Shown: positions 25,601 to 33,760 of the stretch, one piece after another
How the letters are laid out: every line of letters begins with the position of its first letter
How positions within the stretch are numbered: position 1 is the stretch's first letter
Virus record (IMG/VR): IMGVR_UViG_3300042392_001228
Coordinates: 1-64,000 of that record
DNA: 64,000 nt
Strand: one strand, 5' to 3'
Source: a virus
Position numbers and translations under genes: made by a program
The notes under the pieces: model-generated
Told to the model about the DNA's origin: nothing
Databases searched by the model: none
Seen by the model: the letters and a program-made list of their open reading frames with translations, nothing else

Positions 25601-26172
25601 CCGGCCAGCCCCTGTTTGAACATTCCCTCTTTATTTAGGGACCCAAACAGGGAACCACGAGCCATGACATCCCCGAGTTGGTCTTGAACTGCCTCAGAGT
25701 ATCTCTTTCCTATGAACCCTATACCCTGCTGAAGGATGTTTACTGCGGAAGAGGCCCCCGCTGTTAAAGCATTCGCAAACCCTTCTCCTACTTTTATAAG
25801 TGCGTTTGCCTCGAGAATTTTTCCCAGAATCTTTGCATCTTCCTGCGCCGCCTTTAACCCAGACTTATCGATGGGAAGCCCTTTCTTCGACACCGAGTCA
25901 AGGTCTTTGCCAAGCATCTGAACTTCTTCGCGAGCTGCTTGAATACCGGATTTGTCGAACTTAAACTGAAGCTTGTTCAGAGTCTTCATTTCATTCTGAA
26001 GAGTCTTCAGCTCTGAGTTAGCCGCCTTAAATCCGTCTCGCAAAGATGCCGCAGCATTATCCTTGCTGAGGGGTTTGCTCAGCTTCTGAAACTCTTTATT
26101 TAGATCCTTTAGCTTCTTGGAAATTTGATCATCAAACTTACCAATCAGTGTAAAGGTCTTATTCTCCGCCAT
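22693..26172 (-). CDS. Tape measure protein with C-terminal peptidase-like domain
   Basis: The protein has 1159 aa. The first 120 residues are coiled-coil, the centre has strongly hydrophobic segments (PAFISAVIAGVVPLAIMG and the Gly/Ala-rich run after it) and amphipathic helices, as expected for a tape measure that enters the host membrane. At about 1003-1085 there is an M15/LAS-type metallopeptidase pattern: YHYAGRAIDVA supplies the first His and Asp, and HMDHVHVA the second. It may open the cell wall during injection. It is the longest tail gene here and sets tail length. Confidence 0.87.
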   Translation of the reverse strand: MAENKTFTLIGKFDDQISKKLKDLNKEFQKLSKPLSKDNAAASLRDGFKAANSELKTLQNEMKTLNKLQFKFDKSGIQAAREEVQMLGKDLDSVSKKGLPIDKSGLKAAQEDAKILGKILEANALIKVGEGFANALTAGASSAVNILQQGIGFIGKRYSEAVQDQLGDVMARGSLFGSLNKEGMFKQGLAGKEGQALKDASNDMYLQTKNISRSMDSAINEIIRTSTVSSQTIQVLSRQLGDNLLPVMLKEKGITDLSIVSREKLNEVMGGENGVGKKLAILYSQIGSVITSPAYAPQAAMGVTQFLGSGTINRQLSVFENNPILVSSLKEGLKKFGNTVEGRIKAASYGFSIAMPEAALEEAKNTIAGGMQSVNDTFLGPSGIITLTADINKQGEKTLAMMASSGARDKQIAKYDRRNKEVLDALAKQGKKESEIQKIEEQQKNNRVRFIKNLDDFYKSADSPIEVIATQFGPLLQSFANMMNSAGNLLIGPVNSIIGALARPLTELQDNFENLGSEISAGKKSLAEALGRGLAETFKALASYFNPEQAGKDVGTGIQKFLSDFMKGFKGGEVNGERYMKIVLDTFKDIVLKMLFNDGNALQGVTPLGDALGKVFLLLAAPAFISAVIAGVVPLAIMGFGNMLMGVFAGLAGGALAGVAGFALPIVALVAGFVIFEGPLRMLADWLKDTGAKLSESTNWVASAAGLFLGGLGDILRGLTNFFTGIWDLLVGIFTGNQQLIVQGVKKIFSGIIETLIGAAESVVGLGGIIVGAIGNLFRAIGSKINDIAVNIGGWISDRVPGSSKASPRPAAGASSARAPKAKASAFGSANPFSGSLSQAIDFEMANKPPSSSLVIANSSETVIPAAGGLGVGSFMETLKEGFGQLTTTMNENNQVYTENGKRFTEGLFKVSGQVIESQTQINSLGSALSKAQEHNNNMFSKVQEQLNSNQNQTASMFSAIGKQISQIASSAGGMFGGALGMMSGSLGAASSLAQNLGLTITSTTGGKHAPGSYHYAGRAIDVAGSPGAMLAYAQRLASTSGGRMAELYYTPLGFSIKNGVKVPWTIPNHMDHVHVAYALGKGTPAFFSNQKEAESWERKMMPPSAKVTSITSNTSEGFGSSTIHAPITIYQQPNQDPEELASLVAMRIGMVVDELRNH

Positions 26173-26211
26173 TCTCTTGTCTCGTGCGGTAATAGCCGGG
26201 TGTTAATAGAC

Positions 26212-26218
26212 TTTACCC
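26212..26218 (-). promoter_or_regulatory. GGGTAAAG motif
   Basis: It lies 39 nt before the tape measure ATG at 26172, in the gap after 26226-27746. Confidence 0.55.
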
Positions 26219-26225
26219 CGTAGCA

Positions 26226-27746
26226 CTAAAACTGCCCTTGACCCCGAGGCAATGTCTTTCTAACCTCAACCCCATTGTTAGTGTAACTCACGGTACTCTC
26301 TCCCTTTTTATTCACATTGACTCTCACATTTGTTGCTCCGGAGGGTACACCGGGAATTTTTGTTGTCGGCGAAACATTTTGACTTGTTTGTCCAGCCACG
26401 CCACCCCCACGAGACGAGTTGGTCTGCTGCTGATTTACAACTACTGGACGAGTCGACAGAACACTCGCTACGGCACCCAAATTTGATGTGGTCCCGGAAA
26501 CTGTTTTGCTTGCTATGTCTCTCCCATCATCAACTTGGTACGAGGGAACTTGTGAAAAGGAAATGTCAACCTTGGCACGTGTTGCAAGGCCAGTCAAGTC
26601 TCTCATTTCCTCCTTCACCTTCACTTCCTTGATAAGGAAGCACCCACCATCAACATCACCATATCTCTTATTATTTGCATAGACCCAATACACGGGCACC
26701 TTAACGTAGCCGTTTTGCGTGTCCAGTGTGAAACTCAGGAGTTTTTCCAAGTCAGAAACCTTCCCTTCAATGGTCTTCCCCCTTGTGAAACCCTCCACAA
26801 GAGCGTTTGACATGCTTAGTTCCCTCATTCCCCGGCTGCCCGATATCACGGGTGGCAGGTTTGTGCCGAAAATTGGAACTCTATCCACCTGAACGGCGGT
26901 TGACCAGGAAATTTCTTCAGGTGCGCAGATAAAGTTCCACACTGAGGACTGTTGTGAATCTTGAGAGAAGGGTTGTCCTACTGTGGAACTTGTGAGAATC
27001 TGTGGTACTGTGGATATTGCCTTAAATGCGTCAGGGCTGCCAAACGGCACACCACTAAAGGATCCTGCTAAACTGGCTTGTTTTGTCAAGTCTCCGAGAA
27101 CAGCTCCAGAGGCACTCTGGAATGCTGCCGAGTAGTCTGCCTTCGGTGTTGGGGGCAGCCCCCCTGAAGACGGGACACTTTGCCCTGCCGGGATGGATGT
27201 TTGAACGCCACTTCCACCCTTGCCTGACACCTGATCCGTAACTTCTGCTTGGGCTCCGGATACTGCGGGCTTAATTGAAAACACCACGTCAGCACCGTTT
27301 GATCCAGGGTTGTAGGCGTACCCTTGGTAATCCGCGTCTGGCTCGTTTCCCGCCCCAGGAAAGAACTTAGTTGGGCTACTTACTGTTGCCGGGAATAATG
27401 TACCCAGCAGGTCTCTCGACAGGTTACTAACCGCGTTTCCTGCAAAGTCTTGAACCAACGACCCTAAGGGGCCAAGGGCTTTTGAGTTAACGATAGAGGC
27501 CGTTAGGGACTGAGATATGGCTTGACTACCGGTTGAAATTAGCCCCGGTGTTACTGCCGAACTCAACAGCGAAGTGAGTGACTGCGGGCTCAACCCTGCG
27601 GTGCTCGCCCACTGGTCCGACAATTTGGGGCTCAAGGCCACCCTAACCGCTGAAGACGCGATATTGTTTATTAAACCTCCCGCAACACTGTTCACAAGGG
27701 AGTTTGAGCTTACTGAGATTGTAGGAATGACTCCGGAAAAAGCCAT
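26226..27746 (-). CDS. Baseplate/tail-tube-associated protein
   Basis: The protein has 506 aa from the ATG at 27746. The N-terminal 200 residues are Ser/Ala/Gly-rich. The central part (WNFICAPEEISWS, LSMSNALVEGFTRG, VPVYWVYANN, RAKVDISFSQVP) resembles baseplate proteins that link tube and hub in myoviruses (gp53/LysM-bearing type), but no LysM repeat is visible. The C-terminus is disordered. It overlaps its upstream neighbour as TAATG and precedes the tape measure. Confidence 0.55.
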   Translation of the reverse strand: MAFSGVIPTISVSSNSLVNSVAGGLINNIASSAVRVALSPKLSDQWASTAGLSPQSLTSLLSSAVTPGLISTGSQAISQSLTASIVNSKALGPLGSLVQDFAGNAVSNLSRDLLGTLFPATVSSPTKFFPGAGNEPDADYQGYAYNPGSNGADVVFSIKPAVSGAQAEVTDQVSGKGGSGVQTSIPAGQSVPSSGGLPPTPKADYSAAFQSASGAVLGDLTKQASLAGSFSGVPFGSPDAFKAISTVPQILTSSTVGQPFSQDSQQSSVWNFICAPEEISWSTAVQVDRVPIFGTNLPPVISGSRGMRELSMSNALVEGFTRGKTIEGKVSDLEKLLSFTLDTQNGYVKVPVYWVYANNKRYGDVDGGCFLIKEVKVKEEMRDLTGLATRAKVDISFSQVPSYQVDDGRDIASKTVSGTTSNLGAVASVLSTRPVVVNQQQTNSSRGGGVAGQTSQNVSPTTKIPGVPSGATNVRVNVNKKGESTVSYTNNGVEVRKTLPRGQGQF

Positions 27747-28417
27747 TATTTCCACCCCTGGCTACGGGTTTTCTTCACGCTAGTGTTCTTCTTATCGTCC
27801 CTCTTCACATCTTTCACAATTTGTGGAATTGCGTCGAGCGATGACTCATCTAGGCGGTATGTGCAAATCCACCCTTGCTCAGTCGGCGCAATCTCAAAGT
27901 TGAAACGGTGACTGTCGTACTGAAAAGTTCCTGCGAACGTTCCGTCGTCTACTTGCAAAAAGTCGTTCGAACTTGACGGGTACTTGCCCTTAGCATCACG
28001 AATGTTGTTTACTGAATCTCCGAAAACACTCTCAATAACGCTTGTAAGTACCCTCTCAACTTTTTCCGCAGTCCCCAGATTATCCTCAACGAAGTTGTCT
28101 AAGGTAATAGAAGGATCGCTTGAACTATCCCATAGCTTCTCAGGGTGTATACTCTCTATGGACTCTGCAGACGGCCAGTGGTCAGGGTTCACCTTTTGTA
28201 GCATTTCCAAGGTCTCGTCAACTTCTTCAGTGCTCAAGTCCCCTACTCCCTCAACCTTTGAAAGTGCAGAGACTAGTGAAACGTCTCCATCGGCGAATTC
28301 GTGGGCAAAGTTATCCAGGTAACCCTGAGGAATGCTTGCAGCATTTCCCCCGCACGCTTCGAGAAGAAGGTGAGCCATTGAACTACAATGGGCGAAGTAG
28401 GATAAGTCGGACTGCAT
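27746..28417 (-). CDS. Hypothetical tail-region protein
   Basis: The protein has 223 aa, acidic in the middle and basic at the end (DVKRDDKKNTSVKKTRSQ). A possible beta domain lies at 150-200 (GTFAGTFQYDSHRFNFEI). No family recognised. It has a GGGTAAAA motif 23 nt upstream and is probably a structural or assembly protein by position. Confidence 0.6.
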   Translation of the reverse strand: MQSDLSYFAHCSSMAHLLLEACGGNAASIPQGYLDNFAHEFADGDVSLVSALSKVEGVGDLSTEEVDETLEMLQKVNPDHWPSAESIESIHPEKLWDSSSDPSITLDNFVEDNLGTAEKVERVLTSVIESVFGDSVNNIRDAKGKYPSSSNDFLQVDDGTFAGTFQYDSHRFNFEIAPTEQGWICTYRLDESSLDAIPQIVKDVKRDDKKNTSVKKTRSQGWK

Positions 28418-28440
28418 CCCGGCACAATCATTCCCCCTAG

Positions 28441-28448
28441 TTTTACCC
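28441..28448 (-). promoter_or_regulatory. GGGTAAAA motif
   Basis: It lies 23 nt before the ATG at 28417. A second GGTAAAAC follows immediately upstream. Confidence 0.55.
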
Positions 28449-28459
28449 GTTTTACCGCC

Positions 28460-29443
28460 CTAAAGTCTCGTTGGTGAATCTAAACCCACCTTAGCAAACT
28501 GAATTAGGGTCTGATCAAAGTGGTCACTCCGAAGGTTAACTCCGGGTTCATTTAAGCATTCTACAAGGTTTTCATACCATGGGGCGTCCTTTTCTATATT
28601 GTAGTCAAGGTTGGGTTCTGTCAAATCGAATAAGGATTTTGGGCTGCCTGGTGGCAAATTATCTCCCATGTCACCAAATTTAACTTTCCAGTCGGCAAGA
28701 TTTTTGGGGTGGTCTAAGTCGAAACCCATCCTCCATTTAGTATGCTCAATTACACCTGCATTATCTACAAGTCTTGCTTGAATTTTCTCTTTTGGGAAGG
28801 GGACACGAGTGTTTGCGAAATACACTCCAATGTCTTCATCTACAAGTTGAGACCAATCTCTGTCTAGGGTGGATAGCAAAATTTGCCGGTCTCTTACAAC
28901 AGACCCTGGCTCGCTATCTCGAGAAAGCCGATAAACGGCCCCGGCAATATCATCGGCTTCAAAGCCCTCCTGAGAGAACACCGGATAGTACTTGTTGACG
29001 TACTCCCACCCTATGTCAAAGATGCGCCAAAACGTATCTGTCTTGTCCCCCCGAGTACCTTTGTAATTAGTTGGAATTTCTGATATGTCTTTTCCTTTCT
29101 TCTCGGCATATTCTACCCATGCAGTCTGAACTTCGGCGGACTCATTCATGGCCCGGTCGCGCCAGTAGTTCCCTGTGTCTTTGAACCGACTATCTGCAAC
29201 CACTACTATACGGTAGGGGTGCCTCGGGAGCATGTCTGGCCCCCGATTAATTTTTAGGGCCCAACACCCTTTTATCAGCTTGTCCTCTACATCCTTATTT
29301 ACAGACCCCTCAACTTTATCTTCGAACCACCGTTTAACGTCGTGTAAATAAACGTGGAAATCAACAACTACGAGCGGGGCAGGGTTACTATCGAGCTTAA
29401 AGTAGGACTCTAATTTTGGTCTTGGCGTTTCATTTTCATTCAT
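28460..29443 (-). CDS. 5'-3' exonuclease / flap endonuclease-like
   Basis: The protein has 327 aa from the ATG at 29443; a GTG at 29461 is possible. FEN-family acids are visible: VVVDFH near 28, NYKGTRGDK, EGFEADDIAG, LLSTLDRDWSQLV, and the helix-3-turn-helix region GDMGDNLPPGSP. It should remove RNA primers or flaps during replication (like T4 RNase H). It is a standalone nuclease, not fused to a polymerase. Confidence 0.8.
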   Translation of the reverse strand: MNENETPRPKLESYFKLDSNPAPLVVVDFHVYLHDVKRWFEDKVEGSVNKDVEDKLIKGCWALKINRGPDMLPRHPYRIVVVADSRFKDTGNYWRDRAMNESAEVQTAWVEYAEKKGKDISEIPTNYKGTRGDKTDTFWRIFDIGWEYVNKYYPVFSQEGFEADDIAGAVYRLSRDSEPGSVVRDRQILLSTLDRDWSQLVDEDIGVYFANTRVPFPKEKIQARLVDNAGVIEHTKWRMGFDLDHPKNLADWKVKFGDMGDNLPPGSPKSLFDLTEPNLDYNIEKDAPWYENLVECLNEPGVNLRSDHFDQTLIQFAKVGLDSPTRL

Positions 29444-29492
29444 ATAATCCAGCGGTAGCACCCTTATTCTAGGGTCTACCGCTATTCGTAAA

Positions 29493-29726
29493 CTATATTA
29501 TTTTGGGCATAGGTAAGTCTATGTAGTATGCTGGAAGGCCAACTTCTTCCTCGGAAAATCGTGAGTCAGATAAACTGTGCCATTCACCTGATTTGAAGAG
29601 CCACACGTCACAATTTGACACTTGAAAGTCCCCACTCCTATCAGAGAATGCGACCCAGTATTCTTTGTCGACCGGGGGGGAATCCTCCGCAATCTTCCAG
29701 AATCCTTTTGCGAGTTGATTGTTCAT
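29493..29726 (-). CDS. Small hypothetical protein
   Basis: The protein has 77 aa, Trp-rich (KGFWKIAEDSPPVDKEYWVAF, CDVWLFKSGEWHSL). The ATG overlaps the thyX stop as ATGA. No family recognised; the repeated W-x-x pattern suggests a small beta sheet of a type common in phage ORFans. Confidence 0.65.
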   Translation of the reverse strand: MNNQLAKGFWKIAEDSPPVDKEYWVAFSDRSGDFQVSNCDVWLFKSGEWHSLSDSRFSEEEVGLPAYYIDLPMPKII

Positions 29727-30526
29727 GTCGTGGGTAATTGTTCTCTTAAGAGCTCGATTGTGGCCTTCAGCTTTAGAATCTCACGAGCTTTCTCGTCTTC
29801 AGCGTATAAGGGCTTTTGTGTCTTCTCATCGAACAGGGAGCGATAGATGGTAGGAAACTGTGTTGAAAAGATTGTTCGAACCGCCCTTGCTAATTCAACG
29901 TGCTCCCACTGCGCCACTCCCTCATCGTCTCTCACTCCGATGTAATGAATGAAGGAGCGAACGCTTCCCTTAAGATACATGCGAGTGTAAACCCCTTCTG
30001 GTAACACAAATCGGGCCATCTCTTTTGCGATGCCCTTGTCCAGAAGGTTTGTGTAGGACTGGAGCGCTGCTTTATACGCAAACTCAAACTCAGCCAACAT
30101 AAAGTCTGTGAGGCTGGGGTCCTCGACTACAAAACTGTTTTGTCGGTTCTTGGTGTCTTGCAACCGCGCCTGTTCAGGCATGTAGAAGAGATCCTTGAAT
30201 GTCGGTAAGTCTTCCGTGTGCTTACGCATCATTTCTTGGTTTTCGTACCGCCCCGAAAACTGCTGAAACTTGAACGAACTATGTCTAAGTACCTGGACAG
30301 AAATTGCAAGCGGTGTTACAACTTCCACAGTGAGGTCGGCCTGGTCAAACACACTCCAGTGACCCTCTTTCGCACAGTACTTGAGCAGATGCTCAATTTT
30401 AGGATTGCTCTGGTCTTTGCTCGTTACTCGTGCGATGTATGCTATCAGCTCTTCCCCTTGGGGAGTGGTGCTTACAAGGCGAGATTTGCTAGAGCCTTCG
30501 ATGAACCACGGATTGTTATTCTCCAT
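29723..30526 (-). CDS. thyX: FAD-dependent thymidylate synthase
   Basis: The protein has 267 aa. The ThyX signature appears as RHSSFKFQQFSGRY at residues 81-94; relative to RHRxxSxxxxSxR, the second Arg is Ser83 and the first Ser is Lys86, while R81, H82, S91 and R93 are kept. FVLPEGVYTRMYLKGSVRS and the later QWEHVELARA match family motifs. It makes dTMP from dUMP, using the product of the dCMP deaminase pathway. Confidence 0.9.
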   Translation of the reverse strand: MENNNPWFIEGSSKSRLVSTTPQGEELIAYIARVTSKDQSNPKIEHLLKYCAKEGHWSVFDQADLTVEVVTPLAISVQVLRHSSFKFQQFSGRYENQEMMRKHTEDLPTFKDLFYMPEQARLQDTKNRQNSFVVEDPSLTDFMLAEFEFAYKAALQSYTNLLDKGIAKEMARFVLPEGVYTRMYLKGSVRSFIHYIGVRDDEGVAQWEHVELARAVRTIFSTQFPTIYRSLFDEKTQKPLYAEDEKAREILKLKATIELLREQLPTT

Positions 30527-30527
30527 G

Positions 30528-30899
30528 TCAAGAAGCTCCCTGTGAGGTTAGACGGGCTTCGAGTCTATCAACAACCCCCGCGACAATCTCAGCCATAGTG
30601 GCTACGGCAGTGGAGTCATTGATCTTAATAACAGGGTCTTGAACACTGAAAACAGGGTGTTTCACGGGCTCTTTCCCCCTTTGTGACTCTTCACCCGAGG
30701 ACAATGCAAGAAACTCGTCGTAGTCTAACGGGTAGCCTATTGCTCTCAAGAACCGCTCAAAATTCTCAATCATTTCGCTAAGGTCCGCCTCAGACGAAAA
30801 CTGTATAGATACTCGTGGGTCGGATGGATCTTCGGCGTCAATGAAAGCTGGGAACCCCTCGGTGGGGGGCTCGTAAAGGAAGGTAATTGTACCAAACAT
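30528..30899 (-). CDS. Hypothetical protein
   Basis: The protein has 123 aa from the ATG at 30899. The N-terminal half is beta-rich (FGTITFLYEPPTEGFPAF, RVSIQFSSEADLSEM) and the C-terminal half helical (VATMAEIVAGVVDRLEA). It sits between the exonuclease and thyX with gaps of 1-5 nt. No family recognised. Confidence 0.65.
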   Translation of the reverse strand: MFGTITFLYEPPTEGFPAFIDAEDPSDPRVSIQFSSEADLSEMIENFERFLRAIGYPLDYDEFLALSSGEESQRGKEPVKHPVFSVQDPVIKINDSTAVATMAEIVAGVVDRLEARLTSQGAS

Positions 30900-30904
30900 T
30901 GTGT

Positions 30905-31525
30905 TCAAAAGTCGAGAGAAATTTCGTCAGAGCTTAACGTGGCGAGATCTAAGCCTTTCGCCATGAGATCCATGATACGGACGGTAGATATGCAATCTGC
31001 AAGAGCGTCGTGTGCTGGCATTCCAGACAAGTTTGGAAGTTTCTGCCATCGTACACTGCCCTTGCTTTCGTTCCACTCACCCTTCCACTCTGAGTACCTG
31101 TCCATGCAACAACTCGCCCCCGAAAATTTGGGAACCACCATGTTGTATTTCTTGTACAAATGTACTAAGAGGGCGATGTCAAAATCTGCGTTGTACGCAA
31201 CAACGTGCTTACCATCCAGGATGAAAGATATTAGCTTTGCAACCTGAGGGAAGACAGGGCTCTCACTGACCATGTCGTTGGATATGCCGTGTATCCCAAC
31301 TAGCTGGTCACTCATTGGCTGAGCGGGTTTTATCAGCATGGAAAACAACGGTCGCATAGCGGTGTTTGTTACAGTAAGCTGAACAATTTCCGTCGTAGGG
31401 TCGTTTCTCAGAATTCCCGTGGTTTCGCAGTCGATAACCACGGTTTTTGTATCAGCAAGGCGCTCTTTCGCCCACTCTGACGATTTTCGCTTGAGCTCTT
31501 TGAACTCTAACTCTGTTGGTTTCAC
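30905..31525 (-). CDS. DnaQ-like 3'-5' exonuclease (DEDDh)
   Basis: The protein has 206 aa. Exo I is VVIDCETTG (D32, E34), Exo II YNADFD, and Exo III AHDALADC, giving the DEDDh set. The motif HGISNDMV is typical of the family. It may proofread, or degrade DNA or RNA, for phage replication. It overlaps its upstream neighbour by 4 nt. Confidence 0.85.
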   Translation of the reverse strand: MKPTELEFKELKRKSSEWAKERLADTKTVVIDCETTGILRNDPTTEIVQLTVTNTAMRPLFSMLIKPAQPMSDQLVGIHGISNDMVSESPVFPQVAKLISFILDGKHVVAYNADFDIALLVHLYKKYNMVVPKFSGASCCMDRYSEWKGEWNESKGSVRWQKLPNLSGMPAHDALADCISTVRIMDLMAKGLDLATLSSDEISLDF

Positions 31526-31776
31526 TGTCTAGGTAAGTTTTTTAAGGCGGAGTCGTCCGCTTCAGCGTCATTGTAGGTTGCCCCCACGGGCAGTAAACCC
31601 TGGGCGTCACGGTACTCTCTCTCGATCCTTTCGTGCCATTCTATTACCTTCGTGAAGGCAACGATTAGGTCAGTTGCGTAACCTCGAACCCGTTCTCGGT
31701 CCCCCGGCCCGTCTTGTAAAACGAACTCAAAAAAAGTACGTCCTTCGTGGTCGTGACTTTCGATTTCAATTTTCAT
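31522..31776 (-). CDS. Small hypothetical protein
   Basis: The protein has 84 aa with a charged N-terminus (MKIEIESHDHEGRTFFEF) and a helical middle (LIVAFTKVIEWHERIERE). It overlaps both neighbours by a few bases, so it is co-translated with the exonuclease. No family recognised. Confidence 0.65.
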   Translation of the reverse strand: MKIEIESHDHEGRTFFEFVLQDGPGDRERVRGYATDLIVAFTKVIEWHERIEREYRDAQGLLPVGATYNDAEADDSALKNLPRQ

Positions 31777-32140
31777 AGTTTTCAGTAAGAGCTACTGGGA
31801 GAATCCCATAATCTTCGAGTCCAAACATGCCCCTGTCAATTGACTTCCCCCCCATTCGAGTGTATGAGTAAATTTTTCCGGTGAAGCGCACACGTTCGTT
31901 CTTCCGGGGTACGCCTCCCGCCATCTTAAATTGCCTTTTCAAGACCCACAAATGGTCAAGGTATATAGATTCTCCCAGGGGCAAAGGAGTTACAAAGACG
32001 TTCACAAGGCATAGCGAATCGAGATCTTTTCTTTTACCGTGGGGGCGAAACTCTTTGACTCTGCCTGAGCAATCAACCTCGGTTCCCAGTAGGTACTTCA
32101 GATCATCTCGCTGCCGTACTACTGAGGTTTTATCTGTCAC
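31766..32140 (-). CDS. Hypothetical protein, possible OB-like fold
   Basis: The protein has 124 aa with alternating strands (LCLVNVFVTPLPLGE, LDHLWVLKRQF, RVRFTGKIYSYTRM). The pattern resembles OB-fold-like phage DNA-metabolism proteins, but this is weak. It is the first gene of the exonuclease-thyX run and has a GCTAAACT element 24 nt upstream. Confidence 0.6.
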   Translation of the reverse strand: MTDKTSVVRQRDDLKYLLGTEVDCSGRVKEFRPHGKRKDLDSLCLVNVFVTPLPLGESIYLDHLWVLKRQFKMAGGVPRKNERVRFTGKIYSYTRMGGKSIDRGMFGLEDYGILPVALTENYEN

Positions 32141-32164
32141 ATTTAGTGAGTTGTTTCTACTTGG

Positions 32165-32172
32165 AGTTTAGC
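32165..32172 (-). promoter_or_regulatory. GCTAAACT element
   Basis: AGCGCTAAACTCC on the minus strand lies 24 nt before the ATG at 32140. It is back-to-back with the plus-strand GGGTAAAG motif at 32186, so two motif classes diverge within 30 bp. Confidence 0.55.
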
Positions 32173-32185
32173 GCTGTCAAGCGAA

Positions 32186-32193
32186 GGGTAAAG
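32186..32193 (+). promoter_or_regulatory. GGGTAAAG motif on the plus strand
   Basis: This is the only copy found in plus orientation in an intergenic gap. It lies 21 nt before the ATG of the only plus-strand gene, which strongly supports a directional role. Confidence 0.65.
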
Positions 32194-32214
32194 CTTCTTA
32201 CACGAACCCACTCG

Positions 32215-32973
32215 ATGAGCGACACACTCGGCAAACAAACATTCGGACTAACCAAAAAAGACTACACCGACAAACTAAGTAGAATTATAGAGAACCACCG
32301 AGTAAATTCCCAGCTTATTGGTGAACCGAAGGAGTTTGTTTTAAGGTCGTGCCGAGTCACACCTACGTGGGAAAAGTTGTCTACAGACCCTGAAGTTAAG
32401 CTCTATCTTAGGAATGTAGATATCGCCGGGGGCATGAGAGTGAAAATGCTAAGCCTCGAAAGAGGCGGCTCCAAGCAACCTGTGCCCAAGAAGAAACTTA
32501 TCGACTTTTTGTATCCTCCAAAGAAAATCGCAACCAGCGCAAGCTCAGAGGAGAAGCATTTTAATGCGGTAAAAGCAGCCATGAGGAGCGGTGTGTCTCA
32601 ACAGCTGAAGGACTTTCGAGACTCTGTGAATCTTCCGGCAACTTGCTACCTAACGGGAAAGAATCTAAGGAGGGGCATGAAGACAGACGTGGACCATGTG
32701 GGTTTGTCTTTTGCTGAAATTGCAGACTCGTTCGTTAAACTAAACTCGTTGACCTACGTGGATATTTTCCTGGTGGGCCCACCCACGGCGAAGGAGTTTA
32801 AGGACAAAGCCCTGTGGAAAGAGTGGAAAAGCTATCACCTTGCAAAGGCTAATTTCTCTTTGGTGTGCTCCTCGGCTAATCGGTCTAAGGGGTGCGAGGG
32901 TTATAAAACTTCTGAGGAAGTTCTTGGATCTTTCTCCAAATGTGACGCGGAAGATCTTTCCCTGGACTTTTAA
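32215..32973 (+). CDS. Putative HNH-like nuclease
   Basis: The protein has 252 aa from the ATG at 32215, the first with the promoter-like motif at the usual distance. The C-terminal half shows CYLTGKNL, TDVDHVGLSF, WKEWKSYHLAKANF and CSSANRSKGCEGY, which resembles HNH/DUF3223-type endonucleases: Asp-His at the catalytic position and a closing N-x-x-K. The first 100 residues are basic. It is the only gene opposing the rest, inserted between the replication block and the fibres, as free-standing phage endonucleases often are. Confidence 0.55.
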   Translation: MSDTLGKQTFGLTKKDYTDKLSRIIENHRVNSQLIGEPKEFVLRSCRVTPTWEKLSTDPEVKLYLRNVDIAGGMRVKMLSLERGGSKQPVPKKKLIDFLYPPKKIATSASSEEKHFNAVKAAMRSGVSQQLKDFRDSVNLPATCYLTGKNLRRGMKTDVDHVGLSFAEIADSFVKLNSLTYVDIFLVGPPTAKEFKDKALWKEWKSYHLAKANFSLVCSSANRSKGCEGYKTSEEVLGSFSKCDAEDLSLDF

Positions 32974-33029
32974 GGGGGTCTGGCTAACTCGGCACTTTGA
33001 ACGCCCACGTAGACGAGCAATAAGGGCTA

Positions 33030-33716
33030 TTACACCTTTTGTGTGTACAACACAACTTTCAAACACGCCCCCGCAACTGTACTTCCTACACGAGTTATCA
33101 AGAAGGTCACTAGGGATCCCGCCGCTATGGTGAACCCCCCAGTTGTAAAAGCTGTTGAGAATGCCCCAGGCGTAGCTGTCGAGTTTGTGGACCCAATTGC
33201 AATCGTTGGTAGAGTTGTGTATACTGAGACGCCGTTAACCCTGATGTCAAACTGCAAGGAAGCACCCGCAGGTGGTGTCCCAACCGCCCAGACCGGAAGA
33301 CTTGTAAGCACCGTGGCCCTGGGCCAGTACGGGAGTTTTAGGCGTGTTCCAACTGTTAAGTTGGATGTCTCATCGCTAAGGCTGAATAGTTCGTCTGTTT
33401 GAGATGCCAGGCTTAGTCTTTGCTCGGACGAGAGCCAGCTAGTTCCGCTCCAAACCTTAAAATTTTCTGCGACAGTGTCGTACCAAAGCTCTCCCAAGCA
33501 TAGGCCCAGGAAGTATGGGGCTGAAACACCAAAGTTTGGTGGTTCTGGCCCAACATGACACGGGCCAACTTTTATAAGGTTGCCTTCAATGTCTGCAAAG
33601 TACAAACCCGGCTCTTCAGTACCTATGTTCGCAGCCAGCTGCCCGTCCTGCAAAGTAATTGGGTCAGGTCTTTTCTTCTCGTCGGTACTTCGCAGAACCA
33701 GGGTGGTTTGAGACAT
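33030..33716 (-). CDS. Tail fibre-type protein with shared N-terminal module
   Basis: The protein has 228 aa. Residues 1-90 ([55 protein letters not shown]) form a module also found at the start of 35047-36192 and, more distantly, 40926-45698. The C-terminal 120 residues are Thr/Ser/Gly-rich beta structure. It is probably a minor fibre or virion decoration. A GGGTATAA variant motif lies 33 nt upstream. Confidence 0.7.
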   Translation of the reverse strand: MSQTTLVLRSTDEKKRPDPITLQDGQLAANIGTEEPGLYFADIEGNLIKVGPCHVGPEPPNFGVSAPYFLGLCLGELWYDTVAENFKVWSGTSWLSSEQRLSLASQTDELFSLSDETSNLTVGTRLKLPYWPRATVLTSLPVWAVGTPPAGASLQFDIRVNGVSVYTTLPTIAIGSTNSTATPGAFSTAFTTGGFTIAAGSLVTFLITRVGSTVAGACLKVVLYTQKV

Positions 33717-33749
33717 ACTCTCCTTGGGGTTTTCGACTCTTATTGTAAG

Positions 33750-33757
33750 TTATACCC
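33750..33757 (-). promoter_or_regulatory. GGGTATAA variant motif
   Basis: A one-base variant of the common motif lies 33 nt before the ATG at 33716, next to a 12-bp G/C homopolymer (33761-33772). Confidence 0.4.
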
Positions 33758-33760
33758 TTT

